A stretch of 6,443 bases of DNA from Akkermansiaceae bacterium. GTDB taxonomy: Bacteria > Verrucomicrobiota > Verrucomicrobiia > Verrucomicrobiales > Akkermansiaceae. Within the stretch, counting starts at the first letter, position 1. Each line of letters begins with the position of its first letter. The notes beneath the pieces are model-generated. The model did not search any database and was not told where the DNA came from. It was given only the letters and a program-made list of their open reading frames with translations. The position numbers and the translations under genes were made by a program. The stretch spans positions 1 through 6,443 of the forward strand of contig JAQGPE010000537.1 in the NCBI GenBank assembly GCA_028293225.1, read 5' to 3'. This document shows positions 6,278-6,443 of the stretch, piece after piece.

Positions 6278-6443
6278 GGCAGTATGACGGAAATCTTTCT
6301 CGCGCGGACGTCAGCACCCAGCGCCGCGCTTGCCAAGGCACATTCACCCGAATTGCCGGGAACCCGTCCGTCTGGATTCTGAAAAACCGCGAATGGACGC
6401 GAATGAAGTAGGCTCGCAGAGCTCCCCCTCCGAAGAGAAGGAC
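6278..6443. other. Intergenic region upstream of the mannosidase gene
   Basis: These 166 bp hold no supportable coding sequence. The minus-strand leader reads TTTCCGTCATACTGCC directly before the ATG. CATACT resembles a -10 box, but it is only 3 nt from the start codon and lacks a matching -35, so I do not call a promoter. The region includes the CGCGAATG repeat pair listed separately. At the extreme right, GAAGAGAAGGA on the plus strand is purine-rich and could be the ribosome binding site of a divergent gene starting beyond the window, but this is speculative. Confidence 0.5.
6387..6406. repeat. Two tandem 10-bp units containing CGCGAATG
   Basis: CCGCGAATGG (6387-6396) is followed directly by ACGCGAATGA (6397-6406). 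The core CGCGAATG occurs at 6388-6395 and 6398-6405, a period of exactly 10 bp, or about one helical turn. Similar AT/CG phrases of the type 'attcgcgtccattcgcgg' recur between genes in several PVC-group and other genomes as far as I recall, so this may be one copy of a dispersed intergenic element. It could also be a paired binding site upstream of the mannosidase gene. Confidence 0.45.

Noticed and set aside
6278..6310. CATACT as a -10 box for the mannosidase gene
   Set aside because: It ends 3 nt before the ATG and has no -35-like sequence at 16-18 nt. A leaderless transcript would need 5'-end mapping to support it.
3191..6382. A 1063-codon open frame on the plus strand opposite the mannosidase gene
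   Set aside because: It covers the whole mannosidase gene in antisense, and its translation is rich in Arg, His, Ala, Gly and Gln with no recognisable motif. GC-rich codon use on the minus strand removes stops from this antisense frame. The minus-strand product has full GH38 signatures.

Overview
The window is GC-rich bacterial chromosome (judged by eye, not counted). All four genes I can support lie on the minus strand. In transcription order (right to left) they are a cytoplasmic family GH38 alpha-mannosidase, a small polytopic membrane protein of unknown function, a long-form SppA-type signal peptide peptidase, and a HAD-family sugar-phosphate phosphatase/mutase that runs off the left edge. 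The GC-rich codon use, four starts without a usable Shine-Dalgarno sequence, an Ams1-like bacterial GH38 enzyme and a two-domain SppA together suggest a Verrucomicrobia-like (PVC group) bacterium. That is an inference from gene style; no rRNA or taxonomic marker is present.

Layout. 6278-6443 is the non-coding region upstream of the mannosidase and carries a short 10-bp-period repeat. 3215-6277 is the intact mannosidase, closed by a convincing intrinsic terminator at 3150-3192. 3066-3149 is the leader of the next gene and holds a perfect 7-bp hairpin. 2559-3065 is the membrane protein. After an 86-bp gap comes sppA (688-2472), then an 86-bp gap with two strong inverted repeats, then the HAD gene from 601 to beyond base 1.

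How the genes relate. The terminator makes the mannosidase a separate transcription unit. The other three genes are co-oriented with gaps of about 86 bp and could be one loose operon or separate units. Functionally the set looks like housekeeping: glycan turnover in the cytoplasm, removal of leftover signal peptides or envelope proteins, and phosphosugar metabolism. I see no mobile element, CRISPR array, tRNA or rRNA, and no convincing evidence of a new multi-gene system. The least understood items are the small membrane protein, the leader and intergenic hairpins, and the unusual translation-start regions.
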